This document shows positions 1 to 8,113 of a DNA stretch of 64,000 nt, piece after piece. Location of the stretch: positions 151,054 through 215,053 of the forward strand of contig NZ_JAYFQK010000038.1 in assembly GCF_034927245.1 (NCBI RefSeq), given 5' to 3'. The position numbers and the translations under genes are program-made. Origin of the DNA: Desulfitobacterium_A sp034927245. Lineage in GTDB: Bacteria > Bacillota > Desulfitobacteriia > Desulfitobacteriales > Desulfitobacteriaceae. Within the stretch, counting starts at the first letter, position 1. Every line of letters begins with the position of its first letter. The notes beneath the pieces were generated by a model that made no database searches, was not told the origin of the DNA, and saw nothing but the letters and a program-made list of their open reading frames with translations.

Positions 1-1
1 T

Positions 2-526
2 CCCATTCATGTTGCTAGGCCCGATCCCAAGTTTGCTCAATTTCTTCTTGAACATTATGCCGGGCGGGATGGTGAACTAAGCCAAATAACGCAGTACTTA
101 AGCCATCAGACCAATATTTCAAACCGTTATGTGCGTGAATTATATGGGCTTATTATTGCGGAAGAGCTTGCTCACCTTGAAGTATTGAGCACATTGATCC
201 ACAAGCTGGGTGGAGAATTGGGGTATTATGTCAATAGACGCGGAGAAGCTTGGAAGTTGGAATATATAGAGCAGGGTACAGATTCCCTTAAGCTTTTAAA
301 AAGCGATATGGATTTAGAGTTAAGATCCCAAATCTTTTATGAAAAAAGTATAGACAGAACAGAAGATCCGGAAATTCAGAAGATCCTTCGTTTTTTGGCG
401 CGGAGAGAGGAAATTCATCAATCGCTTATCGACCGCTCTCGAAAGTTGATGATAAAGGGAGCAGCCAATGGTCTGTATAATCAGCTTATTTATGACTATA
501 AGATAAGCCTTCAGGTATTGGAATAA
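2..526 (+). CDS. CotJC-like manganese catalase family protein (5' truncated)
   Basis: Open from the first bases of the window, so the true start lies upstream; an internal GTG at 131 is not the start. The visible 174 residues begin with PIHVARPDPKFAQ, followed by a YAGRDGELSQ segment and EELAHLEVLSTLI. This matches the layout of the CotJC/manganese-catalase ferritin-like fold, in which the EELAHLE helix supplies metal-binding Glu and His residues and a later EEIHQ helix (near 410) supplies more. CotJC is a spore-coat-associated protein. Catalase activity is expected for the family but not shown here. A strong terminator follows directly. Confidence 0.75.
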   Translation, partial: PIHVARPDPKFAQFLLEHYAGRDGELSQITQYLSHQTNISNRYVRELYGLIIAEELAHLEVLSTLIHKLGGELGYYVNRRGEAWKLEYIEQGTDSLKLLKSDMDLELRSQIFYEKSIDRTEDPEIQKILRFLARREEIHQSLIDRSRKLMIKGAANGLYNQLIYDYKISLQVLE

Positions 527-541
527 TGAATCATAATAGAA

Positions 542-586
542 GGGCACTTAGGTTTTCAATTTGACCTAAGTGCCTTATTTATTTTG
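542..586 (+). terminator. Intrinsic terminator after the CotJC-like gene
   Basis: An 11-bp perfect stem (GGCACTTAGGT at 543-553 with ACCTAAGTGCC at 564-574) has a 10-nt loop and is followed by a T-rich run. It lies 16 bp after the stop codon. Confidence 0.85.
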
Positions 587-623
587 TAAGAGTTTGACTT
601 TTTTGATAAACTAAGATTTAGGT

Positions 624-947
624 TTAGAATTTAATGCGCCAATTAGCAACCCGTAAGTTTTTGAAAAAACCTACCACTGAAAGCTCGATTATGATTTCCG
701 CACGTTTTGGAAGGCAACGATCATAGTAGACGGTTATCCCGTCTGCATCCATGGTGATAAATCTTTCCGAGTTATGCGGAGCGCCCCGGCGCACTGCAGG
801 AGGGGAAACGACGGGAATACAACATGCATCAAGATCCATGGAGATGATGTGTATCGAATCCACCTTCTTCTGAAACAAAAAGTCTTTGGCCTCCGGTGTA
901 AACTTTAAGGAAATCATCGGTTTTTGTATGTGAGTTTCTAAATCCAT
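624..947 (-). CDS. Small CC-motif protein, CC/Se-motif (seleno)protein-like
   Basis: A 107-residue protein starting at ATG with GGGAGG 7 bp upstream. Around residue 42 it has a vicinal cysteine pair in DACCIP, followed by PPAVRRGAP and then a DGITVYYDR segment. This spacing recalls a small family of clostridial redox-like proteins annotated as CC/Se-motif (seleno)proteins, in which one Cys can be replaced by selenocysteine. The assignment is from memory of the pattern, not from a search. No transmembrane segment is seen. It is divergent from the WYL regulator pair with only about 40 bp between starts, so the two promoters must overlap. Confidence 0.55.
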   Translation of the reverse strand: MDLETHIQKPMISLKFTPEAKDFLFQKKVDSIHIISMDLDACCIPVVSPPAVRRGAPHNSERFITMDADGITVYYDRCLPKRAEIIIELSVVGFFKNLRVANWRIKF

Positions 948-989
948 TTTATACCTCCCGAGATGATTATGGGGAATGAGGGAATCGCC

Positions 990-2192
990 TTGAATAAATT
1001 AAAGCGTCAAACAGAGCTGATTAAACTCATTGCGAAAGAACCTTGGCAGCATACGCGAAAAGATCTTGCCCAGCGATTTATGACGGGTGAAGCTACGCTA
1101 AACCGCGATATCGAAGAGCTTAACCAGAAAGAATATGTGTTTGCGGAAGATAATGAAAAAGGACTTTTTCTAGGCAGCCCCGGCTGGAATGAACTGATTC
1201 CGCTTAAGGATGCGGCACTGCGCCAGATGGAGATTTTAGAGCTTTTGCAACGATTCAGGAAAGGTTTGAGCATCACAGAAATAGAGAAGCGGATTCATTC
1301 CGGAGCGGAAGGCGAGACCGGGGAAAAAACAGTGGAACGAATGGTTAAGGATTTGGTCGTTAAAGGGTTGGTTACTCGTCAAGGAAATGAATACCGCTTA
1401 AATCCAACGGGAATTTTACCTCCTTTGCAGCTTAATGAACGTGAAAAACAGATTTTTTATGAAGCATTGAAGCTGACAAAAGCGTTAAGCCCCCTGCCCG
1501 GAATTATTCCTGCCTTAGAAGCAAAGTTAAATGTGTCCCTTCCCCAAGATGAAGAAATGGAGACCGTTTTTGTGCAAGGCCGCACGCCAAGTCATAATAT
1601 GCGTAGAATTCATATTTGTAATGCACTGGAGCAAGCTGCCCGGGCCCACCGGGTCATTCGAATTCTTTATCGACGCGAGCGCGAAGATGCAGCCCGGGAA
1701 ATAAAACTTCATCCATTAGGTATAGTTTATTACTGGGTTTTGGATAAATGGTATTTGACAGCGGAATCAAAGAACGGAATACGAACCTACGTCGTCGACC
1801 AAATACTGCACCTTGACCTCGAAGAAGAATATTTTGAGCGCAAAACAGATTTCGATTTAAAAGCGTATTACGAATCCAGTTGGGGAATTTATCGGTGCAG
1901 TGCCCCGACAAAAGTCAAAGTCCGATTCTACCGGAAGTATGCCACGCTTCAGAGGGTTCGTGAAGAATTGCGGGACCGGGAACACTGCTCAATTGAAGAG
2001 GATGAGGATGGCCTGATCCTTACGGAAGATGTTGATGGAATCGAGGAGATTGCGGTTTGGCTGAGGGGATTCGGGAGCAGTGCCGAAGTTTTAGAGCCGC
2101 CGGAATTACGGGATAAAATGCGCGGGGAATGGGCCCGGATGCTTGAAATGTATTCAAAGGAGGAGCAAAATGACTTCAGTGGAACGCATTGA
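990..2192 (+). CDS. WYL-domain transcriptional regulator, first of a pair
   Basis: Cytoplasmic DNA-binding regulator of about 400 residues. A helix-turn-helix occupies residues 1-60, a second winged-helix segment about 75-140, the WYL ligand-sensing domain about 200-285 (LGIVYYWVLDKWYLTAE), and a WCX extension ends in WLRGFGSSAEVLEPPELR. I chose the TTG at 990 because GAGGG stands 7 bp ahead of it and the protein then opens with the HTH; an in-frame ATG at 963 has no ribosome binding site. It overlaps the next WYL gene by 23 bp. WYL proteins sense nucleic acids or nucleotides in studied cases; the ligand here is unknown. Confidence 0.8.
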   Translation: MNKLKRQTELIKLIAKEPWQHTRKDLAQRFMTGEATLNRDIEELNQKEYVFAEDNEKGLFLGSPGWNELIPLKDAALRQMEILELLQRFRKGLSITEIEKRIHSGAEGETGEKTVERMVKDLVVKGLVTRQGNEYRLNPTGILPPLQLNEREKQIFYEALKLTKALSPLPGIIPALEAKLNVSLPQDEEMETVFVQGRTPSHNMRRIHICNALEQAARAHRVIRILYRREREDAAREIKLHPLGIVYYWVLDKWYLTAESKNGIRTYVVDQILHLDLEEEYFERKTDFDLKAYYESSWGIYRCSAPTKVKVRFYRKYATLQRVREELRDREHCSIEEDEDGLILTEDVDGIEEIAVWLRGFGSSAEVLEPPELRDKMRGEWARMLEMYSKEEQNDFSGTH

Positions 2193-3153
2193 AAAAATAA
2201 TAGCATTGCTGAGCGCTCATTCTGCACAGGGCATTTCTGTGGCTGATTTAGCTAAAGCGTGTACAGTTCCACTGTCCACAATTCAACAGGATTTACGCAC
2301 CATGCTGACTTCCCTTGAAGTTCGGCTGCCGATCTATACCGATCATGATGAGCAAGGAGATGATGGGCGTTTTGATCATGAAAACACGCTTTTTGAACCT
2401 CATGTGAAATGGTATTTGCTCCAATCCAATTCCCATAAATCACTCTTTCATATCAATATTGGGGAAGCTTTGGCAATAGTGGATACTTTGAATCTGCTTG
2501 CGGCGGAGAGCACGGAAAAGGAAATATTGAAGCAAAAACTTCTGGCATCCCTTAATTTTGAGGGGGAAGGGAACTATCGTTTGATAAAAGGAAATTTGAC
2601 ACCTTTGGAATTGATTACGCCTGAGCTTTTTTTGCCTTTAAAAAACGCAATTCTGCAAAAGCAAAAAATCCGGTTTACATATGGTGAAAAAAGCGTAGTG
2701 GTTGAGCCCTTAGGGCTTGTTTATTATTCCCGCTTAAGATGCTGGTATCTTACAGCACGGCATGATCAGATTATCAAAAGCTATCATTTACTTAAAATGA
2801 AAGAGATATCCAGGCTTAATGAAGGATTTGAACGTCCTGAGGGTTTTAATCTTAATACATGGCTGGCTCCGCGTTGGGGAATGGAGTTTGGGGACCCTAT
2901 GACTGTAAAAGTTCGGTTTTATGATCGGTCACATACTTTGGTTAAACTTAAAAAGGATGTCGCCCATCGATCTTCTTGCGTGATCAAACAAGAGCAAGAG
3001 AACACATGGATCATGGAGGATTTAATTATCGGTGAAAATGAATTTATAACATGGCTCTTAGGGTTTGGTTCTTCCGCTGAGGTTTTAGAACCGCCGGAAC
3101 TTCGCGCCAAAATTCGGGAGCGGGTGAGTGAGGCCCTTGAACTGTATTCTTAG
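2170..3153 (+). CDS. WYL-domain transcriptional regulator, second of a pair
   Basis: A 327-residue paralogue of the preceding regulator. It has an N-terminal HTH (about 1-50), a WYL domain (about 165-225, GLVYYSRLRCWYLTA) and a WCX tail sharing the run GFGSSAEVLEPPELR with its neighbour. The start is ATG 2170, preceded by AGGAGG inside the end of the upstream gene. The overlap implies translational coupling and probably a heteromeric pair, as in the PafB/PafC arrangement. That partnership is inferred from organisation and similarity, not shown. Confidence 0.8.
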   Translation: MTSVERIEKIIALLSAHSAQGISVADLAKACTVPLSTIQQDLRTMLTSLEVRLPIYTDHDEQGDDGRFDHENTLFEPHVKWYLLQSNSHKSLFHINIGEALAIVDTLNLLAAESTEKEILKQKLLASLNFEGEGNYRLIKGNLTPLELITPELFLPLKNAILQKQKIRFTYGEKSVVVEPLGLVYYSRLRCWYLTARHDQIIKSYHLLKMKEISRLNEGFERPEGFNLNTWLAPRWGMEFGDPMTVKVRFYDRSHTLVKLKKDVAHRSSCVIKQEQENTWIMEDLIIGENEFITWLLGFGSSAEVLEPPELRAKIRERVSEALELYS

Positions 3154-3248
3154 TGTATACTTAACAACGGAGTGAAAGCGTTGGGACTTAAGGAAAGACA
3201 AGTGAATAAATAAATACATAAATAAAGAGTGAATAAAGGGGAACGAAA

Positions 3249-4178
3249 ATGATACAAGATCTAAAGGCAGGAGAACGATTCCAGGGGACCTTTTTGATTA
3301 CGGATTGGAAGGAAGCTTCCTTCCGCAATAAACCCGGCAGCTATCTTATTTTGACCTGTCAGGATCGCACAGGCAGTATCGGAGGAAAGGTTTGGGAGAT
3401 GACACTCCAAATGAACCATTGGCTCCAAGAATTTGATGTTTTCGAATTGAAAGGTCAGGTTAATGAATTCAGGGGAAACCTTGAGTTGACGATTGAGGCT
3501 CTTCAACCTGTGCCTGAGGATAAAATTGATCTGACAGAGCTTTTACAGGCTTCTCCTGTATCCGCTGCAGAGTTAGAGAAACGGCTCAAAACCTTGATTG
3601 AAGAGGTGAAAGATCCGTATTTAAGTTTATTGATCCATCAGATTCTCGATGATCCGAAAATTGGTGATGCTTACCGAAGCTGCCCAGCGGCCCGCAAGAT
3701 TCATCAGGCTTATTTAAGAGGGTTGTGGGAGCATAGTGTGGAAGTGGCGGAGCTTGCCGCTGCGCTTGCGGCTCATTATCCGGAAGTAAACCGTGATCTG
3801 ACGATTACTGGGGCTTTGCTTCATGATTTAGGGAAAATCGATGAATATAAATATGCCCGGGGCATTGACGTGACAACAGAAGGGCGGTTGCTGGGACATA
3901 TTGTCATCGGCATTCAGATGATTACGCGTGAGATAGACATGATTCTCGGTTTTCCGGCAGAACTGAAGACCAAGCTGATGCATATCCTGGCGAGCCATCA
4001 TGGACGCTATGAATGGCAGTCGCCAAAGCGTCCGAAAATAATGGAAGCCTTGCTGGTTCATTACGCCGACGCAATGGAGGCCGAACTTTGGCAATTCCGT
4101 CATGCCAAAGAAGGTTATCCCGATTCAGAATGGTCTCCTTATCTCCCCAGTATGGAACGTTATCTTTATCTGAAATAG
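3249..4178 (+). CDS. yhaM: YhaM-like 3'-5' exoribonuclease (OB fold + HD domain)
   Basis: A 309-residue protein with an N-terminal OB-fold nucleic-acid-binding region (about residues 8-95) and a C-terminal HD phosphohydrolase domain (about 140-285). The metal-binding HD pair sits in LLHDLGK and a further His pair in SHHGRYEW. This is the architecture and size of YhaM, a metal-dependent 3'-5' exonuclease acting on RNA and single-stranded DNA ends. ATG 3249 has only a weak upstream purine run (AAGGGGAACGAAA). It is separated from the WYL pair by 95 bp with no clear terminator. Confidence 0.85.
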   Translation: MIQDLKAGERFQGTFLITDWKEASFRNKPGSYLILTCQDRTGSIGGKVWEMTLQMNHWLQEFDVFELKGQVNEFRGNLELTIEALQPVPEDKIDLTELLQASPVSAAELEKRLKTLIEEVKDPYLSLLIHQILDDPKIGDAYRSCPAARKIHQAYLRGLWEHSVEVAELAAALAAHYPEVNRDLTITGALLHDLGKIDEYKYARGIDVTTEGRLLGHIVIGIQMITREIDMILGFPAELKTKLMHILASHHGRYEWQSPKRPKIMEALLVHYADAMEAELWQFRHAKEGYPDSEWSPYLPSMERYLYLK

Positions 4179-4216
4179 GGATTCCTTTACCGCTCAATAT
4201 TTATACGACTAAGAGG

Positions 4217-4279
4217 AGAAAGCACAAAAGACCTGCGGATGATTCGATCAAAGCAGTCTTTCCGTGCTTTTCTTTTTTT
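4217..4279 (+). terminator. Intrinsic terminator after the YhaM-like gene
   Basis: AGAAAGCAC and a following AAAGAC pair with GTCTTT and GTGCTTTTCT around a large loop, ending in a run of seven T. It separates the exoribonuclease from the ChrB/MFS operon. Confidence 0.7.
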
Positions 4280-4290
4280 ACATTTAGTAT

Positions 4291-4337
4291 TGTAACGGGT
4301 GTTACAGAGTGATAATATGTATGTAACGACTATTACA
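4291..4337 (+). promoter_or_regulatory. Two tandem palindromes, probable operator ahead of the ChrB-like gene
   Basis: TGTAAC-GGGT-GTTACA (4291-4306) is a perfect inverted repeat. TGTAAC-GACT-ATTACA (4322-4337) is the same site with one half-site mismatch. The two start 31 bp apart, about three helical turns, which fits cooperative binding of two regulator dimers on one DNA face. A GATAAT box at 4311-4316 lies between them and could be a -10 element. The ChrB-like product is the obvious candidate ligand, but that is inference. Confidence 0.55.
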
Positions 4338-4341
4338 ATAG

Positions 4342-4368
4342 TTATAACTATTATAACTATTATAACTA
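4342..4368 (+). repeat. Three tandem copies of a 9-bp unit
   Basis: TTATAACTA is repeated exactly three times head to tail, 25 bp before the GTG start of the ChrB-like gene and just after the two palindromes. It would be transcribed in the leader or overlap the promoter. Confidence 0.85.
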
Positions 4369-4392
4369 TAGGGAACGTATAGGAGGATTTCC

Positions 4393-4935
4393 GTGGAAAA
4401 AGGAAAGTGGCTTGTCTTAAATTATAATTTACCGACTGAACCTTCAAGATATCGGGTTGCTGCCTGGCGCGGATTAAAAAAGCTGGGTGCCGTGAATTTT
4501 CATCAATCCATGTGGATATTGCCCTATAGTGAAAAAAACTACTCTGCTTTAGTAAGTATAGCCGAAGATATAGAAGGTAAGAGCGGGGAAGTTCTTTTGA
4601 TGGAAAGCGTATGTCTGAATGAAAGTCATGAAGAAAGAATCAGCGCCAAGTTTAATTCGATTCGGGATGAAGAGTATAGGGAATTTATCAATGAATGTGA
4701 GAAATACCTTAAGGAAATAGAAAAAGAAATCAGGATCCAAAAGTTTACCTTCGCTGAGCTTGACGAAGAGGAAGAGGAGCTGCAGAAACTGATATCCTGG
4801 CTTAATAAGATTGAAGCTAGGGATCTCTTCCATGCTTCCGAGAGAGAGCGTGCAAGGGAAAAACGGGAACAAATTAACGAAGTCTTTGAAAAGTACAGTG
4901 AGCTCGTATTTCAACATAACGAAGATACTGAGTAG
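4393..4935 (+). CDS. ChrB N-terminal-domain protein, putative regulator
   Basis: A 180-residue protein starting at GTG with AGGAGG 6 bp upstream. Residues 7-40 carry the ChrB N-terminal signature: WLVLNYNLP, then SRYRVAAWRGLKKLGAV and an LP pair. The second half (about 100-175) is highly charged and heptad-like, probably coiled coil. ChrB proteins act as chromate-responsive regulators next to ChrA transporters. Here there is no C-terminal ChrB enzyme-like domain and the partner is an MFS transporter 33 bp downstream. Regulation of that transporter by this protein through the upstream palindromes is inferred. Confidence 0.65.
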   Translation: MEKGKWLVLNYNLPTEPSRYRVAAWRGLKKLGAVNFHQSMWILPYSEKNYSALVSIAEDIEGKSGEVLLMESVCLNESHEERISAKFNSIRDEEYREFINECEKYLKEIEKEIRIQKFTFAELDEEEEELQKLISWLNKIEARDLFHASERERAREKREQINEVFEKYSELVFQHNEDTE

Positions 4936-4968
4936 ACAGTTAAGGAGAGGGCGAAGGGGGAGGAGAAC

Positions 4969-6195
4969 ATGAAAGGGAATATGGAGGAGAACACGAAGGG
5001 GAAAAAAGAACCCCAAAAGATATGGGGAATTGAACGGAATATTTTCTTTGTCGGATTGACAAGCTTTTTGACGGATACAACAACCAAGATGATCTATGCA
5101 ATAATGCCTTTGTTTCTCGTAACTCTCGGTGCTACGAAAACCGAACTTTCATTGATTGAAGGAATTGCCGAAAGTACGGCGTCTGTTCTCAAAGCGTTGT
5201 CAGGTTGGTGGAGCGACAAAATTGGGAAGAACAAGCCCTTCATGATCATTGGTTATGCATTTACGGCAGTCCTTTCGCCCTTATTTGCCTTCGTGACAAC
5301 TCCACTGCAAGTGCTGATCGTCAGATTTACGGAACGAGTCGGTAAGGGAATTAGAACAGCCCCGAGAGACAGCTTAGTTGCAGGTTCGTCAGATCCCGGC
5401 AATAAAGGGAAAAACTTTGGGTTTCATAAGGCGATGGATAATAGCGGAGCGATTCTGGGCCCTCTCTTAGCCACCGGGGTATTGATGCTTTTTCCCGGAG
5501 AATACCGTAAAGTATTTCTCTTGGCTGCTATTCCGGGTTTATTAGGTTTAGCTTCGGTCATCTTTTTTGTAAAAGAGAGAAAAAGAGATAAATCAGAACG
5601 CCTGGGCAAAATTTCTTTAAAGGATTTTTCACCTCGCTATTATGCGTTCCTGGCCATAATCTTTATTTTTACTCTGGGCAATTCAACAGATGCTCTGCTT
5701 TTGATCAAAGCCAGCGATATAGGGATCGCTGATCCTTATATTCCCATGATCTATCTTCTTTTTAATGCCGTTTCAGTGCTTTTTGCGATTCCTGCAGGTA
5801 TGTTATCCGATAAAATAGGGCGTGAAAGACTGATCATTTTCGGTTATCTTCTTTATGCGATGATCTATTTTGGTTTTGGAAAGACAAGCAGCCCTGCTAT
5901 AGTTATTCTTCTGTTTGCTTGCTACGGCCTTTACAGCGCGGCGACGGATGGCATTCAAAAAGCCCTGGTTTCAGACATAATCGATAAGAGCAAAAGAGGT
6001 ACCGGTCTTGGATTGTACAATTGTATTGTCGGAATAACGCTTCTGCCGGCGAGTCTGATTGCAGGTTTCCTTTATGATCAAGTTAATAATCAAGCTCCAT
6101 TCTATTTTGGTGCCGCTCTGGCTCTCGTTGCAGCCGTACTTATGATGATTTTTTATGGGCGAGGAAAAAGGGCATTGAGAACGAAAATGGGTTAA
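4969..6195 (+). CDS. MFS transporter, probable exporter
   Basis: A 408-residue protein with about 12 hydrophobic segments in two halves and the MFS loop 2-3 motif (GWWSDKIGKNKP, near residue 75), partly repeated in the second half (GMLSDKIGRERL). The sequence GKGIRTAPRDSL after the fourth segment also occurs in a bacterial MFS group with no fixed substrate. ATG 4969 has GGAGG 5 bp upstream; a second ATG at 4981 is possible. It is cotranscribed with the ChrB-like gene. Substrate unknown; an oxyanion, metal or drug would fit the context. The stop lies 6 bp from that of the convergent gene. Confidence 0.8.
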   Translation: MKGNMEENTKGKKEPQKIWGIERNIFFVGLTSFLTDTTTKMIYAIMPLFLVTLGATKTELSLIEGIAESTASVLKALSGWWSDKIGKNKPFMIIGYAFTAVLSPLFAFVTTPLQVLIVRFTERVGKGIRTAPRDSLVAGSSDPGNKGKNFGFHKAMDNSGAILGPLLATGVLMLFPGEYRKVFLLAAIPGLLGLASVIFFVKERKRDKSERLGKISLKDFSPRYYAFLAIIFIFTLGNSTDALLLIKASDIGIADPYIPMIYLLFNAVSVLFAIPAGMLSDKIGRERLIIFGYLLYAMIYFGFGKTSSPAIVILLFACYGLYSAATDGIQKALVSDIIDKSKRGTGLGLYNCIVGITLLPASLIAGFLYDQVNNQAPFYFGAALALVAAVLMMIFYGRGKRALRTKMG

Positions 6196-6201
6196 TGCAG
6201 C

Positions 6202-6903
6202 TCAGAGGATCTCCTGTGTGCGATACTCCCAAAAACGATTGGCAAGAAGACGGAGGCAGAAGGGGTGCCGGTTCCACTTATCGATTTCATCTAAGGAAAG
6301 CATCACAGCATACGCTTGGCGGCATGTTCCCAGCAAGGGATAGTTTTTAGTCAGATAGGCCAGTACTGAGAAAATTGCCTCTTGGCGTTCGCGATAAAAG
6401 AGATTTTGAACGTAACGCCGGCTGATCGGACTTAATTTATAGCGCTCAAGCTCAGGGGTTAGGGGTGCGATTTCGGCGGGAGAAAAAGAAATCACCTCAA
6501 ACTGTGGCAAATCGGCAAGAATCTCGGAGCCCGATAGAAATGTCAGCAAGTTTTCCTGGATCGATAAAGGAGAAAACGGAAAGGGCCCCGAAGTTTCTGC
6601 TAAAATCCGAAGACGGAGAAGATTGGAACGTATAAATTGATCTTCATGCCGGATGGGACTGATGGGCGAATTCTCAAAGAGTCGGAGGAGTTTCCCCAAG
6701 GCCGTATGGCCATCACAGGCTAGGACTTCCCATTGCGGGAACAGGGAAGCCAGAAGCTGACCCAGGTATGCATTTTTAGACTCAAAGATATGATAATGAC
6801 TGAGCGTCTCAACGGTTTCCTCGGTGGGCAGGGCTAAGAGCAAGCGCAGGCGCTCCGGATGAAGGCGTAAGCGGGTTTGAATCTTTCGTTCGAAGGAATT
6901 CAT
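6202..6903 (-). CDS. Conserved-looking protein of unknown function
   Basis: A 233-residue soluble protein that I do not recognise. It starts at ATG 6903 with a strong GGGAGGAT site 4 bp upstream. It is rich in Leu, Arg and Pro, predicted mainly helical, with no signal peptide, transmembrane segment, Cys cluster or nucleotide-binding loop. A PLLGTCRQAYAVMLSLDEIDKW segment lies near the C-terminus. The good ribosome site and codon use like its neighbours support a real gene. It converges on the MFS gene and is upstream of, but separated by a terminator from, the met operon end. Confidence 0.55.
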   Translation of the reverse strand: MNSFERKIQTRLRLHPERLRLLLALPTEETVETLSHYHIFESKNAYLGQLLASLFPQWEVLACDGHTALGKLLRLFENSPISPIRHEDQFIRSNLLRLRILAETSGPFPFSPLSIQENLLTFLSGSEILADLPQFEVISFSPAEIAPLTPELERYKLSPISRRYVQNLFYRERQEAIFSVLAYLTKNYPLLGTCRQAYAVMLSLDEIDKWNRHPFCLRLLANRFWEYRTQEIL

Positions 6904-7007
6904 AAGATCCTCCCTTGCTTAAATATTTGCACTTAGTGTATGGGAACATTGCGGTTCTATCCCTGCCTTGCGCTGGTAATACGAGGAAATGAACAGACTT
7001 CGGCAAT

Positions 7008-7041
7008 AAAAATGAGGCTGTCGCAAAACAGCCTCATTTTT
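7008..7041 (-). terminator. Bidirectional intrinsic terminator after metQ
   Basis: A 14-bp perfect stem (AAAAATGAGGCTGT with ACAGCCTCATTTTT, 6-nt loop) has A/T tracts on both sides. It lies about 80 bp past the metQ stop on the minus strand. Confidence 0.85.
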
Positions 7042-7122
7042 GTACGCACATAATTATGGATTATTGAAAAAGACCCGAAACTACACGACCATAGGTTTTG
7101 CGCATATCCATTTTTGGTCGGA

Positions 7123-7974
7123 TTAGAATGAAGGAAGAACTGATCCTTGATATTTGTCTTCAATGAATTTCTTAACATCATCACTTCTAAGAGCCTGCAT
7201 CAGCTTTTGCAGATTAGGATCATCTTTGCGATTTTCTTTAACCGCGATAATGTTGGAATAGGGATTATCCTTTGCCACTTCAATGGTGAGGGCATCTTTA
7301 GGATTTAAACCGCCTTCAAGAGCAAAGTTGGTATTAATAACAGCACCGGCAGTTTTGGGATCGTCCAATACGCGGGGAAGCTGTGCGGCATCAATCATCG
7401 TAATTTTAAAATTCTTAGGATTGCTTACGATATCTTGAACTGTTCCGTTAACCCCTACGCCGTCTTTGAGTTTAATCAATTCCGCTTTTTCAAGTACGGC
7501 TAAGGCACGACCGCTGTTTGAGGGGTCATTGGGAATGGCAATGGTATTCCCGCTGGGAAGTTCATCGACTTTAGCCGCTTTCTTTGAATAGAGCCCCATG
7601 GGTTCAAGGTGGACTTGGCCGAGGGAAACAAGTTTCAGGTTCCGGTCTTTACAAAAGGTATCAAGATAGGGTTTATGCTGGAAGAAGTTAGCATCAATTT
7701 CACCGGCATCAAGCGCAGTATTGGGTATTACATAATCGTTATAGACTTGAATCTGAAGGTCGATGCCTTGTTTAGCGAGTTCCGGTTTGATATGCTCAAG
7801 AATTTCGGCATGGGGTTTCGCACTCGCTCCAACTTTTAGGACAGTCAGATTACCGGAAGAAGCTGTATTTCCCGCGTTGCTCGCTGTATTGTTACCGCAA
7901 CCGGTGACCAGAAGGGAAAGGGAGACGAGAGAACCGAGGATAAGTGTTGCCAGACGGCGTTTGGATTTAAACAT
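7123..7974 (-). CDS. metQ: Methionine ABC transporter substrate-binding lipoprotein MetQ
   Basis: A 283-residue NlpA-family lipoprotein. A lysine-rich start and hydrophobic stretch lead into the lipobox LVTGC, so Cys-26 should be lipidated and the protein anchored outside the membrane. The mature part has the family features: VGASAKPHAEIL, an NDYVIPN segment and PNDPSNSGRALAVLE. It captures methionine (D or L) for the MetNI importer. ATG 7974 follows GGAGGTATTAAC. It is last in the metN-metI-metQ operon and falls under the S-box leader upstream of metN. Confidence 0.95.
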   Translation of the reverse strand: MFKSKRRLATLILGSLVSLSLLVTGCGNNTASNAGNTASSGNLTVLKVGASAKPHAEILEHIKPELAKQGIDLQIQVYNDYVIPNTALDAGEIDANFFQHKPYLDTFCKDRNLKLVSLGQVHLEPMGLYSKKAAKVDELPSGNTIAIPNDPSNSGRALAVLEKAELIKLKDGVGVNGTVQDIVSNPKNFKITMIDAAQLPRVLDDPKTAGAVINTNFALEGGLNPKDALTIEVAKDNPYSNIIAVKENRKDDPNLQKLMQALRSDDVKKFIEDKYQGSVLPSF

Positions 7975-8113
7975 GTTAATACCTCCTACTTCATATCAAT
8001 GACTGACATGGTTCATTTCTATATGATTATATTCAAGCACTTGAGATAACGGGCCCATCAGCTCAAGAAGCACGATTGGCGAAAACGGAAACAATTAAAC
8101 TGGAGCTTGGAGA

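Noticed and set aside
4549..5016. Long minus-strand open frame rich in Phe and Leu
   Set aside because: Antisense shadow of the ChrB-like gene and MFS start; composition reflects A-rich plus-strand codons.
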